A stretch of DNA of 64,000 nt from positions 17,395,359 through 17,459,358 of the forward strand of contig JALGPY010000008.1 of NCBI GenBank assembly GCA_023055425.1, in the 5' to 3' direction. A program made the translations under genes and the position numbers. Under the pieces are notes generated by a model. It saw only the letters and a list, made by a program, of their open reading frames with translations. It ran no database searches and was not told where the DNA came from. Below are positions 10,027 through 20,224 of the stretch, one piece after another. The DNA comes from Linanthus parryae (Eukaryota; Streptophyta; Magnoliopsida; Ericales; Polemoniaceae). The first letter of the stretch is position 1. The number at the start of each line of letters is the position of its first letter.

Positions 10027-13000
10027 ATGGCCAAGACAAAAGGAACTAGACCCACCAAGGAGGACGAAGAGATACCTGATCTTCCGCAAGCCTTATGGCG
10101 AAAAGCCCCCTATCTGGGCAAAGACTTCTACCACGCGAGGATTAAGGCAAAGAAACTGCCTGCTTCTGTCCCCAATGAGAGATTGCTAACACTGACTCCT
10201 CCAGTTAACTCAGCCTTGCTCGAGTTGATTGGCTCCGAGGACGTGGTTCGATTGGGAATCGAAAATGGGTACTTCCCCTATGCTGCGATTTCCACGCAGG
10301 CTTTTGTCCAGAAATTGGACTATATGGATGAGTGGATTGACCATGTGTTGACCGATCATGCCACGACTCTGAACGAGACCGGCGTATACTTCGCCGTTCG
10401 TGCTATGAAGGGTGCTGCCGTGAAGCTGGACCAGTCCATGCTTCTAAACTTTCTTTCCCGCTACTCGCCTGCGACTCACACTTTTCACTTTGCTGAGTTC
10501 GAGGCCGCCCCCACACTCGAGGACGTGCACATGTTGTACGATCTGTCTCCCATGGGTGAGGTGGACCCTTTGAGTCCTTTGAGGACGGATGCGGAGATCG
10601 CTTTGTATACGCAGATGGAGGAGTGCCTATCAGAGGTAAAGAAAATCTCCACCCGGTGGACCACTACCAAAGCCCTTCCCAACTGGCAGTTGGTTGATAC
10701 GTCTGCGAAGAATACTTGGAACAAATGGGTGTAGTACTTCTTCCGTGACTACGCGAACAGCAGCATTACCAAGAAGCTTCTGAGTCAGGACCCAGAGGCC
10801 AAGAATTATGTGGAGGGTAAAGGCTATCACTTTACCCTTTGTGCTTTCCTCTGTGCCTGGTTGTCGAGGTACTTAATCGATGGCCACCCGCATGATGGGG
10901 TCTTCTATCACGTTGTGCCGCTTGCTGTGAAGCTGGCGCTTGGCCAGAGAGTCGCACTCGGACCCTTGGTTTTGGGCACGCTGTACTATAGACTGGATCA
11001 GCTAGTTGTGGCCATGAAAGAATCGCGTGGCCGCCTCGACATACTGACTTTCGTCAACATTGCCTTCTTGACGATGTGGGTTTTTGAGCGATGGCCGTCC
11101 TATGCCCCAACTGCTTCTAAGCCCAACAAGTGGTGTCCCCCAGGCGAGGTGGAGGAGCGTAACAGTGGCAGAGCTGCAAGGTGGTTCGGAGCAAACAATA
11201 CCAAGTGCGTTTGGAGTCTGATATGCGACAACCGGAAAGAGTTCGTAGCTAGGCCCTATGCCGCGCGTATTGAGAGCGTGCGATGGTTTCCAAAGCTGTA
11301 CCCTTCTAAGGGCGTTGACTTCTCAGAAGAGCTCCTCTTTGAAGAGGGGTCGCATTTCCATGAACGCTATCGCGAATTCTTTTGCTGGTGCCTGCGAGGT
11401 TCCCTTCCTGCTCTCGCAGAGCATATTCGTGAGCTCGCACCAAGGTATGAGAGGATTACTGTGGATGTTGACCCCACTCGAGTTTCTCCCCAGTTCGGCT
11501 TTGATGCAGTGGCACCCTCAATCTGGCCACAGTCCATTATCAGAGGTTGCTATAAGCGCTTGCTGACAAAGGAGTGCAAAACAGTCTTTATGAACAATCT
11601 TCCTTTTGAGCAGCCTGCAGGTAACCGCGATGGCGGTTGTTCCAAGAACTGGCTCGCATACTGGATCGCCCAGCAGACGAGAATTGAGACACAGTCGGCC
11701 CCCCAGCCAAGTAGAGCTCCCTTGATCAAAAGAAACTCTTTTCCGTTTCGTCCCAATTGCAGTCTGGACGAGTCTGAATATGGTTGCTACTCATTGTTGG
11801 ATCATGAGAACCATCTGTGCCCTAACATCATTCTGGATGAAAAGCTCGCCGCGGTTAGGAAAGGCGACTCGCATGTTGTCAGATATAGCGAGACTTTCGC
11901 TAAGGTAAGCAACTTCTTTTGCATGCATTTAACTCCTTGATTTTCTCATATTGACATCTTTATTCCACACTGCTTGCTGTAGTGCCATGTGCGGAGGTTC
12001 GCATCAGGTGATCGTTCCAAGTCGCTGGTCAACACCATTGTTACCACAAGAAGACAGGGACAGTCGTTCCTGCTAGCATCAAGGATGGATCCTGAGGTCG
12101 AAACCAGGATTCGCGCAGTCATGAACGCTTTTGCTGACTCGCTGATAGATAATGCTCCGGCCTCGTCTCCACCCAGAGATAATCCGTCTCCTCCAGCGAC
12201 TGCCGCGCCAAGAGCGAAGAGGCCCAGGCAAAAGGGAATTACAATTTCTTCCCCTAGAAGTGCTCCAACTTCCCCTCCAGCGAGGTCCCTTTCTGCCAAG
12301 GACAAAGGCAAAGGTCGCATGCCTAGTAGAGCGCGGAAGGAGCTCGCAGTCGAGACCTTCGTTCCATTCAACCAGGAGGAAGAAGAGGAGAGGCAGGAGC
12401 CAAGAGAAGGTGATGAAGAAGAAGAAGAAAGAGCAAATGTGATACATGAGGAAGAGTCAGGAGGTACCTCCATCGCGTTTCCCTTCTCATTATTGTAATT
12501 CTTTTTCAACTCGATCTTGAACCAATCGTTTCATCGCAGATGATGATGATGATGAGATCATCGATGGCCTTTTGGCCAAGAGACAAAAGAGGGATGCTCA
12601 TTCTAGCATTCCAGACGAACCCATAAGCGAGGACGTTCTTGCCGAGTCCAGGAAGACAGCCGGGGAAGCTGCTGAAAGGAGAAGGCAGCGAGAAGAGGAG
12701 GAGCTTGAGCGTGTGAGACAGCGGAGCCTCGAAGAGCAACATGTTGACGACTTAGTGCGTCCAGCTGACGAGGAAGATGTGCTTCCCGAAGAGGTGGCTC
12801 CTCAAGCAGAAGAGGAGGATGTGGCTCCAGAAGAGGATGCAGCAGCTTTGGAGCAAGCCCAAGCGGATTTTGAAGAAATCGCAGGCGGTAATAAAGGTGA
12901 GATTTTTAATCTCGCAGTAACTTATCGAGACGTTATTGTTGGTGCATTAGAGCATGGTGTGTCAAAATCTGACATTCGCCGTTGGCTAGTAGGCAAGTGC

Positions 13001-14322
13001 GGTGAATCCTCAGGTAATCACTTGATCGATATGCATGAACTAGACTTAACAACTCGAATCATAGTCATGACTAGTTTCTTCGCGTCCCAGGTCACGCTCA
13101 TTTTAAAGACATGCTTAATGAGGACACACTAATAGGGCATGGTTCCACGTCTTTAGTGTATGACGGAGATACTGCAATCCCACCTTTGCGTGGAGGTGCT
13201 TGCTCTTAGCTTTAGCAAAGATAGTAAAATAACGTACAATACGAGTTACCTCATACTATCGCATTTTGTATCGCAGGCGATGCTGATGAACCTGTGGTGG
13301 AGCAAAGAAGTCAGCCTTCTGCGTCCTATGTTCCGATCCCAAGTTCCCATACCGAGAAGCCCGTCGCAGCTGCTGAATACGCAGGAGAGCCTCTTGAGGA
13401 CATCATCGAACTTTCTGATGATGCCGAAGCTGACGTTGTGCTAATGGAGGAAGATGCCCATGCTGGCACTGAGGAAGTACGAACAAGTACTGTTGATGCT
13501 CCCGCATCTGAAAGTGTCCCTCGCCAAGCAACTTCGGCTGCCACTATGCCTCCAGCAATGACTGAGTCGGCGACGCCACTTCCTGCGTGGAGCTTTTGGG
13601 GCTCGCAGGTCGGGGCTGCGATCGCAACTGGTGCGGCTTATACTCTTCCTCCTAACTATGAGGGATTAGAGCTCGCAGCTGACAGGAGGGCTATGGAACG
13701 AGGACAGTCCTCAACCACTCCTGCCACTCGCATTCCTTCTCTTCGTGAGATCCTTGAAGGAACTGGTAAGTCGTGGTTTGCTGTTTGCATCCCGCATTAT
13801 TCATTCGCGAGTTTGATAGCATAACTTAGCTTTGACATTGCTTTAGGTTTGAAGCAAGCCGATGTGGAATGGCTAGTTCGGATGCGCCTCACCTACCCCC
13901 AATCATTTGCGAGATCTCTGGAGATAGGGCCCTTTGACAGAAGGTTGTTTCTTACCGAGGCCATTTGGATTTTGGAGCAGCTGTCTGCGGCCACGCCTGC
14001 GACCATTTCTGCTCAGAGTGCCGAATTGCTTTTTGGCATGTGCCAAAATCTTCTGACTAAAGTTCAAGGCAGGCTGGGTTTCAAGTTTCTTATGAAAAGA
14101 GTTACTTTGATTCGCGCAGCCGTAACTTTGAAACTCGGCCACCAAAACCTCGCAGCTGAGAAGCAGAAGGTGGAGCAGCAAAAGCAAAAGGTTGAAGAGG
14201 CTTTAAAGCTCTATCATGAAATGAATGCCAAGTGCGAGCAATTGAAGCAGGAAGTGGAGCAGGTAGAGAATCTGAGCCGTCAGTTCACCCCTCATGACTC
14301 CTTGATCAAGAATTTACTTTGA
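10027..14322 (+). pseudogene. Antisense plant mobile domain (PMD) gene, five exons, one stop
   Basis: The gene runs opposite to gag-pol inside the Tat element. Proposed exons are 10027-11904, 11983-12463, 12540-12896, 13277-13765 and 13847-14322. All four junctions have GT donors and AG acceptors and keep the frame, giving about 1226 codons. The third donor could also be at 12888. Exon 1 holds the plant mobile domain, recognisable by THTFHFAEFEAAPTLEDVHM and later aromatic-rich blocks such as FLTMWVFERWP. Exon 2 is S/P/R/E-rich and exon 3 acidic, both likely disordered. Exon 5 ends in a heptad-like coiled coil (QQKQKVEEALKLYHEM). A single in-frame TAG at 10732-10734 interrupts exon 1; everything else is open. 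PMD proteins are known both as host factors linked to silencing and as transposon passengers. Function here is unknown. Confidence 0.75.
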
Positions 14323-15769
14323 CTTTTGAATTGGAAAAGCAGCAAACAAATAGCTGGAACATTAATGTAATGCTGAAACATTAATGTAATGTTGCTAGGG
14401 TTTCTCCCCCCTTTTTTTTAACAAAAGAATCGACATGCCCGTTTTGCCCTTTCCGGGATTTGATGGAATATCTCTGTGCATATCCAATTATGACATCAGC
14501 AATTGATATTCTGCTTGATTTTCGCGCTAATTTCTCATAAGATAAGCTCGCTTTCCTTGGGAAGTCCATCCGAATCATGACCATCCGTCATTAATTAGGA
14601 TACGCAACTGAATCGTCGTAGCCTTTAGTAGAGGTAATTGATTGTTACCGCTTTTCAAGGCGTAAGTGATTGACCTTACCCTCTTTTCGAATTATGCTGA
14701 CTCATCTTGGCAACTGAAGAGTCTCCACAAGGTCATATAAACCCTGTCTTTGCCATTTGGATTCTTCATCCCAAAAAAAAATGTGCTTTGCCGTGAGTCC
14801 TTACGACTACTGGCTTCAACGCTTGTCTTTCGTTGATTCATGGCAACTCCAAGTTGTGAATCCTGAGTTCGCGCTTTGTGCTATAGAAATAGTTTCCAAG
14901 ATCCGCTTTATGAGGCTTATTGATCTTTATAACCATCATAAAGAAGATGGAGATGATATCTCATGTGTGTTCGAAGAATTTTCTTCGTCTATTATGTTTG
15001 CAGGTCATGTTTCCGGCCGCCTCCTGGTGAGGTGCAGCGCCGTAGTGACCGTGCTACCGACTCGTAATGAACGGCGGAATTCTCCTCCAGCATCCCTGGA
15101 GGAGGATTTCTTGCCTCTTCGTTCTTGAACTCAGGAGGCTCGCCAATGCCCTTGTCTATCAGGACAAGGAATCCAGCACCAGAGGAATGACTGCTTCCCC
15201 TGTTTTGCGCGACTACATACGTCGGAACAGGTGGTTCCTCTGGTACATATCTTGATCAGACAGGGGCCTCGTCAGATCCTGAGATCCTTGGACGTAGAAT
15301 CTCCCAGATCTTGCTGCTAGGGATGTAGCGCATGGCGAGTTGATCTCTTCGCAGAAGCATCCTACTTGCTACAGATCTTTGGCCGCAGATCTGCGTGTTG
15401 CATAGCCGGTGTTAGGACCGTTGGGCTCATCCTTTCTCAGTTAGGATTCCCTCGATGCGTTACTTCTGGGTTGTAAGTTACTTTTCGAATGCATTGTAAG
15501 CCATGTCGGCTGCGTAGTTAGATTTGAGCTTTTTCGCTTGTAAGCTGTTATCTAGACAGATAAATTATAAGTCTTTTTGACTCATAATGATAAATGGCTT
15601 TTGTATTATCTGCTGCCTCGTTACACAAAATACAATTTCGCATGCGTATCGACATATTTCGCCTTTGGAGTGCTATGAACACTTTGTGCTGTTTTTAGAT
15701 CGCTCGAGATCGTGCTTTCGCAGCTGTGCCATTTTGGCAGATGGGCTTGTGATTTGCTTTCAAATTCAA
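14323..15769. other. Spacer between PMD gene and tandem array, no assignable gene
   Basis: Just after the PMD stop codon a short direct repeat (aaacattaatgtaatg or close, near 14358 and 14376) could belong to a 3' untranslated region. An open frame at about 14757-15128 follows a TATA-like tcatataaacc (near 14733) and begins MDSSSQKKMCFAVSPYDYW. It matches no family I recognise and has no continuation I can support. The rest shows nothing recognisable. Confidence 0.4.
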
Positions 15770-16290
15770 ATGCAAGTGCTATCACATCAGATAGAACTTT
15801 CTAGATCACTTAAGATCATTTTGCACGATGTTGCTATCACAACAGATAGACTTAAGGACGAATTTTAAATCGCATTTGTATAACGCTGCTATCACAGCAG
15901 ATAGGCTTTGGAAGATCTTTTAAGATCATGCTCGCATATGTTGCTATCGTGACAGATAGGCTTTGGAAGATCAATTAAGATCATTTTTCGCATGAGTTGC
16001 TATCGTAGCAGATAGGCTTAGAAGATCAATTAAGATCGCATTTGCATAGGCTGCTATCGTAACAGATAGGCTTAGAAGATCAATTAAGTTCGCATTTGCA
16101 TGGGCTGCTATCGTGACAGATAGGCTTAGAGGATCAATTAAGATCGCATTCGCATGGGCTGCTATCGTGACAGATAGGCTTAGAGGATCAATTAAGATCG
16201 CGTTTCGCATAGGCTGCTATCGTAACAGATAGGCTTAGAAGATCAATTAAGATCGTAGTTCGCACATATTGCTATTGTGGCGGATAGCCC
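15770..16290. repeat. Tandem array of ~60-bp units in the Tat 3' region
   Basis: About eight to nine units share the phrases gctgctatcgtgacagatag and gatcaattaagatcgcat with small variations. The first units (15770-15960) are more diverged and the middle ones (about 16010-16250) most alike. The array is non-coding; the open frame across part of it merely reflects a unit length divisible by three. It lies between the integrase end and the PMD gene, the hypervariable position known from Tat and Ogre elements. Confidence 0.9.
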
Positions 16291-16400
16291 ATTGTTAACA
16301 GTAATAACCAACTAAATGAAGCAACATTAACAACTAGAAATATGAAGTCTCATTTGGGAGAATCCTTTTATTATAGTGCTCTCATATGGGGGAGATGAGC

Positions 16401-18034
16401 TTAAAATTCTCTCATATGGGAGAGAAGATTGTGTGAATCATAGCCATATGAGGCAACGTTATAATAAAACGCATAAAATGAGAGAAGTAAAGGATAGTAC
16501 TTCTTAATCCAGCGCATGTTGACTGAGCTTGGGGTTGATGTCATTCCGTGCAACCTCCATATGCTGCAGTAACCACTGTCGAAGACTTCTGTGACTTCGA
16601 AGGGTCCTTCCCAATTGGCTGCGAACTTTGGGTGAGCCGCTTCTCGCATGCAATGGTCAGATGCGCGCAGGACCAAATCTCCAACTGCGAAATCTCTTCG
16701 CTGGACCGTCTTATAGTAAGCACGAGCGATCCTTTCTTGATACCGCTTGTTGGTCCTTTTAGCTTGCTCTCGCTTTTCCTCCAGCAAGACTAAGTCATGA
16801 TCGCGTTGATTGTCGTATAACGCGTGGAAGGCCAATCTCGCCGAATTGACTCTCACCTCCGCAGGTACCACGGCCTCAGCTCCATAGCATAGGAGGAATG
16901 GTGAGACCCCCGTGGGTGTCCTTGGAGAAGTCCGGTAAGCCCACAGGGCTATGCTTAGTGAATCAGCCCACTTCTTGTGGTCATCTGCGACCATCTTGCT
17001 CAAAATCCTCAACAGCGTTTTGTTGGTCGCTTCGGCTTGCCCGTTCCCTTTCGGGTAGTAGGGGTGGAACATATTTGCCTGATATTGTACTCTGCTAGCT
17101 TTGCAGCCATCTGGCGATTAACAAAGGGAGTACCATTATCTGAAAGGATAGTGTTGGGTATTCCGAACCTGCATATGATGTTTTCTTGGATGAAGTTGAC
17201 CACAGCTAGCGCATTTGCCGTCTTCAGTGGTATCGCCTCCACCCATTTGGTGAATAGCTCAGTTGCGGTGAGAATAAAATGATTCCCATGCGAAGTTGGT
17301 CGGATGGGACCAATGAAATCCAACGCCCATGTGTGAAATGGCCATGGCGTTCCCAATGCATGTAGATCCACAGCAGGAGCGTGCACTAGGTTTCCTTTGA
17401 ATTGACACTCCTGGCAGCGTCGTACTTTGGTGCGGCAATCAGCTTCCATCGTGGGCCAGAAATATCCAATTGAGAGGAGCTGCCTGCATAATTTCGCACC
17501 TCCTTGGTGTTCCACCTGATGAGAAAGGTCCATGACTTCTTGTGCTTCCTTGCCATCTAGACATCGTAGCAAGTTGCCCTCATGGCCTCTTTGCCAAAGC
17601 AAGTTCTCTTGCACCACATATCGAGATGCTTTCCTTTTCAGCTTCTCCGCTTCTTTTCTCGATTCGGGTACGGTGCCCTGGGTGAGAAAATCGAAGAGTG
17701 GTTTCCTCCAATCCGCATCATCGTCGGTTAGAGCGATGAGTAAGGAATCTTTAATCAGTGCGCAACTTTCGCAGTTTCCCTGTATTAGGGCTGCGGCTGT
17801 TGACATGTCTGGCCAGTGAATGCCATATCTCTGAGCCTTTCGATAGATTGACACCTCGCTTTCTCCGCAAGCATGTTGGTGAATCTTCTCTAACAGCAGC
17901 TGTCCCTCTTGCTCGGAGACGCATCGCATGAGTATCCCGCCAGGGCCCTTGTAGTAAAGTGTGTTGTCATGTATGCAATACCCCTTTGTGAGTGCCCAGC
18001 TTTCGCTGCTTGTGCCTTCTGCAATAGCTCGTTA
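16401..18034 (-). pseudogene. Tat integrase (stop and frameshift)
   Basis: The segment continues in the same frame after the second RNase H, past a TAA at 18032-18034. It has the HHCC zinc-binding region (HQVEHQGGAKLCRQ, then C-R-T-K-V-R-R-C-Q-E-C). The catalytic core carries the first aspartate in WALDFIGPI, the second in ILSDNGTPF and the glutamate in GNGQAEATNK. A frameshift near 17060, between the second aspartate and the glutamate, splits the DDE core. The C-terminal part (16401-17072) holds the SH3-like GDLVLR and WEGPF phrases. It is inactive as it stands. Confidence 0.88.
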
Positions 18035-20050
18035 AATTGCTTTTCTCCAGTCTGTATCATCCATGTGTTCATCGTCGCACGCGTCTTCTGTCAACGCCGA
18101 CGATGTTCGCACTTCGAAGGAGATCCTTGCGGGACATTTGTCTGTACTAACCTTGGATCCCAAGGTGGCCAAAGCATCTGCATGCCTATTGTCTGCTCGG
18201 GGTTTGTGCTCGTACCTGACGTCGCAGAATTGCTGCACCAGCTTTTGTACCAGAGTCCGGTAGGACAGAAGATTAATCTCCTTCAAACCGTACTCGCCCG
18301 AGGCTTGTTTGACGATTACCTTGGAGTCTCCCATGACCGTCAGATTGCTTACTTCCAGAGCTTTCGCTGCACGAAGTCCCGCGATGAGAGCCTCATACTC
18401 TGCCTCGTTGTTGGTGACTGCGAAGTCGAGCTTTGCGGACATCTGTATGACCTCCCCATCTGGCTTGGTCAAGACTATCCCAATGCCTCCGCATTTCCTT
18501 GTTGACGAACCGTCGAAATGGAGCGTCCAATAGTGTACATCGATTGCGTATATCTCAGGTCCCTCGAATTCTTCTTCGATCACGGGCTCGTGGCTGTTGT
18601 CGGGGAACTGTGCCAACAAATCTGCTACCGCCTGCGACTTGATCGCTCGCGGCCTAACGCATGTGATATCATACTGGGAAATGGTCATATACCATTTTGC
18701 CAGTCTTCCTCCAGGAGTAGTGTGAGTTAGCAGATATCGTATGGGATCACTTTTTGTAACCACCACCACTTTGTGCGACGCAAAGTAGTGTCTCAACTTC
18801 TCTATTATGAAGAATAAGGCAAGGCAATGACGCTCAATGTCTGTGTACCTTGATTCTGCGGGCTGCACAATGCGAGAGATGTAGTAGATGGGCCTTTCCT
18901 GACCTTCGTACTCCTGAGCCAAAAGTGCTCCTATGGATTTCCTGGTCGACGTCAGATACAGTAAAAGCGGTGACCCCAACTGAGGTGCGATCATTATTTT
19001 TGAAGACGTCAGCAATTCCTTCAGCTTCCCGAACGCAGCTTCGTGCTCCGGGGTCCAGTTGTATGCGACATCTTTTTTGAGAAGATTACTAAAGCAGAAA
19101 GTAATCTCGGCAATCGCTGGGATGAACCTTCGCAGATATGATAATTTCCCCAAGAATGTCTTCAAGGTACTCTGGTCGTGCGGCGGAGTCATGCCGGTTA
19201 TGGAGGATACTTTCGCAGGGTCAGGCTCGATTCCTTGACGATGTACTACGCATCCCAAGAATTTCCCTGATGTTACCCCGAATGCGCATTTCATAGGGTT
19301 CATCTTCAGCTGAAAGCGTCTGCATCTGTTGAACACCTTCCGTAAATCTGCCAGGTGATCTGCCTCCTGCTTGGACTTAACCACGAGGTCATCCACATAA
19401 AACTCCACTTCCTTGTGCATCATGTCGTGGAATAAAGCCATCATGGCCCGCTGGTAGGTTGCACCTGCGTTTTTGAGACCGAAGGGCATCACCGTGTAGT
19501 TGAACACTCCCACTGGGGTGATGAATGCAGTTTTCCGTGCATCTTCAGGGTCCATCTTGATCTGGTTGTACCCGCTGAAGCCGTCCATGAAACTGAACAT
19601 GCGATGACCCGCTGTCGAATCGATAAGCAAATCAATGTTGGGGAGCGGAAAATCGTCCTTGGGGCAGAAGCGATTGAGATCTCGGAAGTCCACGCAGATG
19701 CGAAGCTGTCCGTTCTTCTTTACCACTGGCACAATGTTGGCCAGCCATGTGGGATGATGATTCGGCTCTATGAACTTGGCATCCAGGAGTTTGACAATCT
19801 CGTGTTTGATCTTCACGTTAAGCTCCGGCCTGAAGCTTCTTGTGCTCTGCTTTATCGGCTTAGAGCCCGGGATGATGTCTAAACGATGCATAGTGATGCT
19901 TGTGTCCAGTCCGGGCATCTCATCATATTCCCATGCGAACACGTCTTTGTACTCAGTCAGGAGCTGCAGTAATCCTTGCTCCTCCTCGCTTGTGAGGTCC
20001 GCACTTAGAAAGACTGGCCTCTTCTTTTCCTCGTCCGGGCTGAGGAACAC
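18032..20050 (-). pseudogene. Tat reverse transcriptase with two RNase H domains
   Basis: This 672-codon open stretch has the RT palm (VVKKNGQLRICVDFRDLN, MPFGLKNAGATYQRAM and the catalytic FYVDDLVV). The usual RT-linked RNase H follows (LYLTSTRKSIGALLAQE, then YTDIERHCLAL). A second RNase H has WTLHFDGSSTRKCGG, NNEAEYEALIAGL and a GDSK motif ending in DNRHADALATLG. The extra RNase H defines Tat-type elements. It lies in the same frame as gag-protease but is separated from it by three in-frame stops: TGA at 20225-20227, TAA at 20144-20146 and TAG at 20069-20071. A TAA at 18032-18034 separates it from integrase. Confidence 0.92.
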
Positions 20051-20224
20051 TTCTTTTAGCTCTTGCTTCTATGGTCTGGGTCTGTCTTCCATGCATTCGG
20101 GTGCTTCTTTGAGCTTCTCATCTGGAGTGCTCTGCATTGGCTTTTATGTTACCGCAATCTGCTCGATTTGGTAGATTTGCTCAGGGATATCCCCATGCCC
20201 GTGTGAGGACATCCCCGCGCACCT

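Noticed and set aside
12079..12447. Minus-strand frames opposite PMD exon 2
   Set aside because: They are shadows of the charged, low-complexity exon on the plus strand and lie outside gag-pol.
14757..15128. A possible further plus-strand gene in the Tat element
   Set aside because: It has an ATG-like start and a TATA-like motif upstream but no recognisable family and no supported exon continuation; kept only as part of the spacer entry.
15971..16210. Repetitive 79-codon minus-strand frame
   Set aside because: It is the translation of the ~60-bp tandem array in the Tat element; the unit length is a multiple of three.
15770..16290. CRISPR-like array
   Set aside because: Units are contiguous and diverge along their whole length, without constant repeats and unique spacers; the DNA is from a plant.
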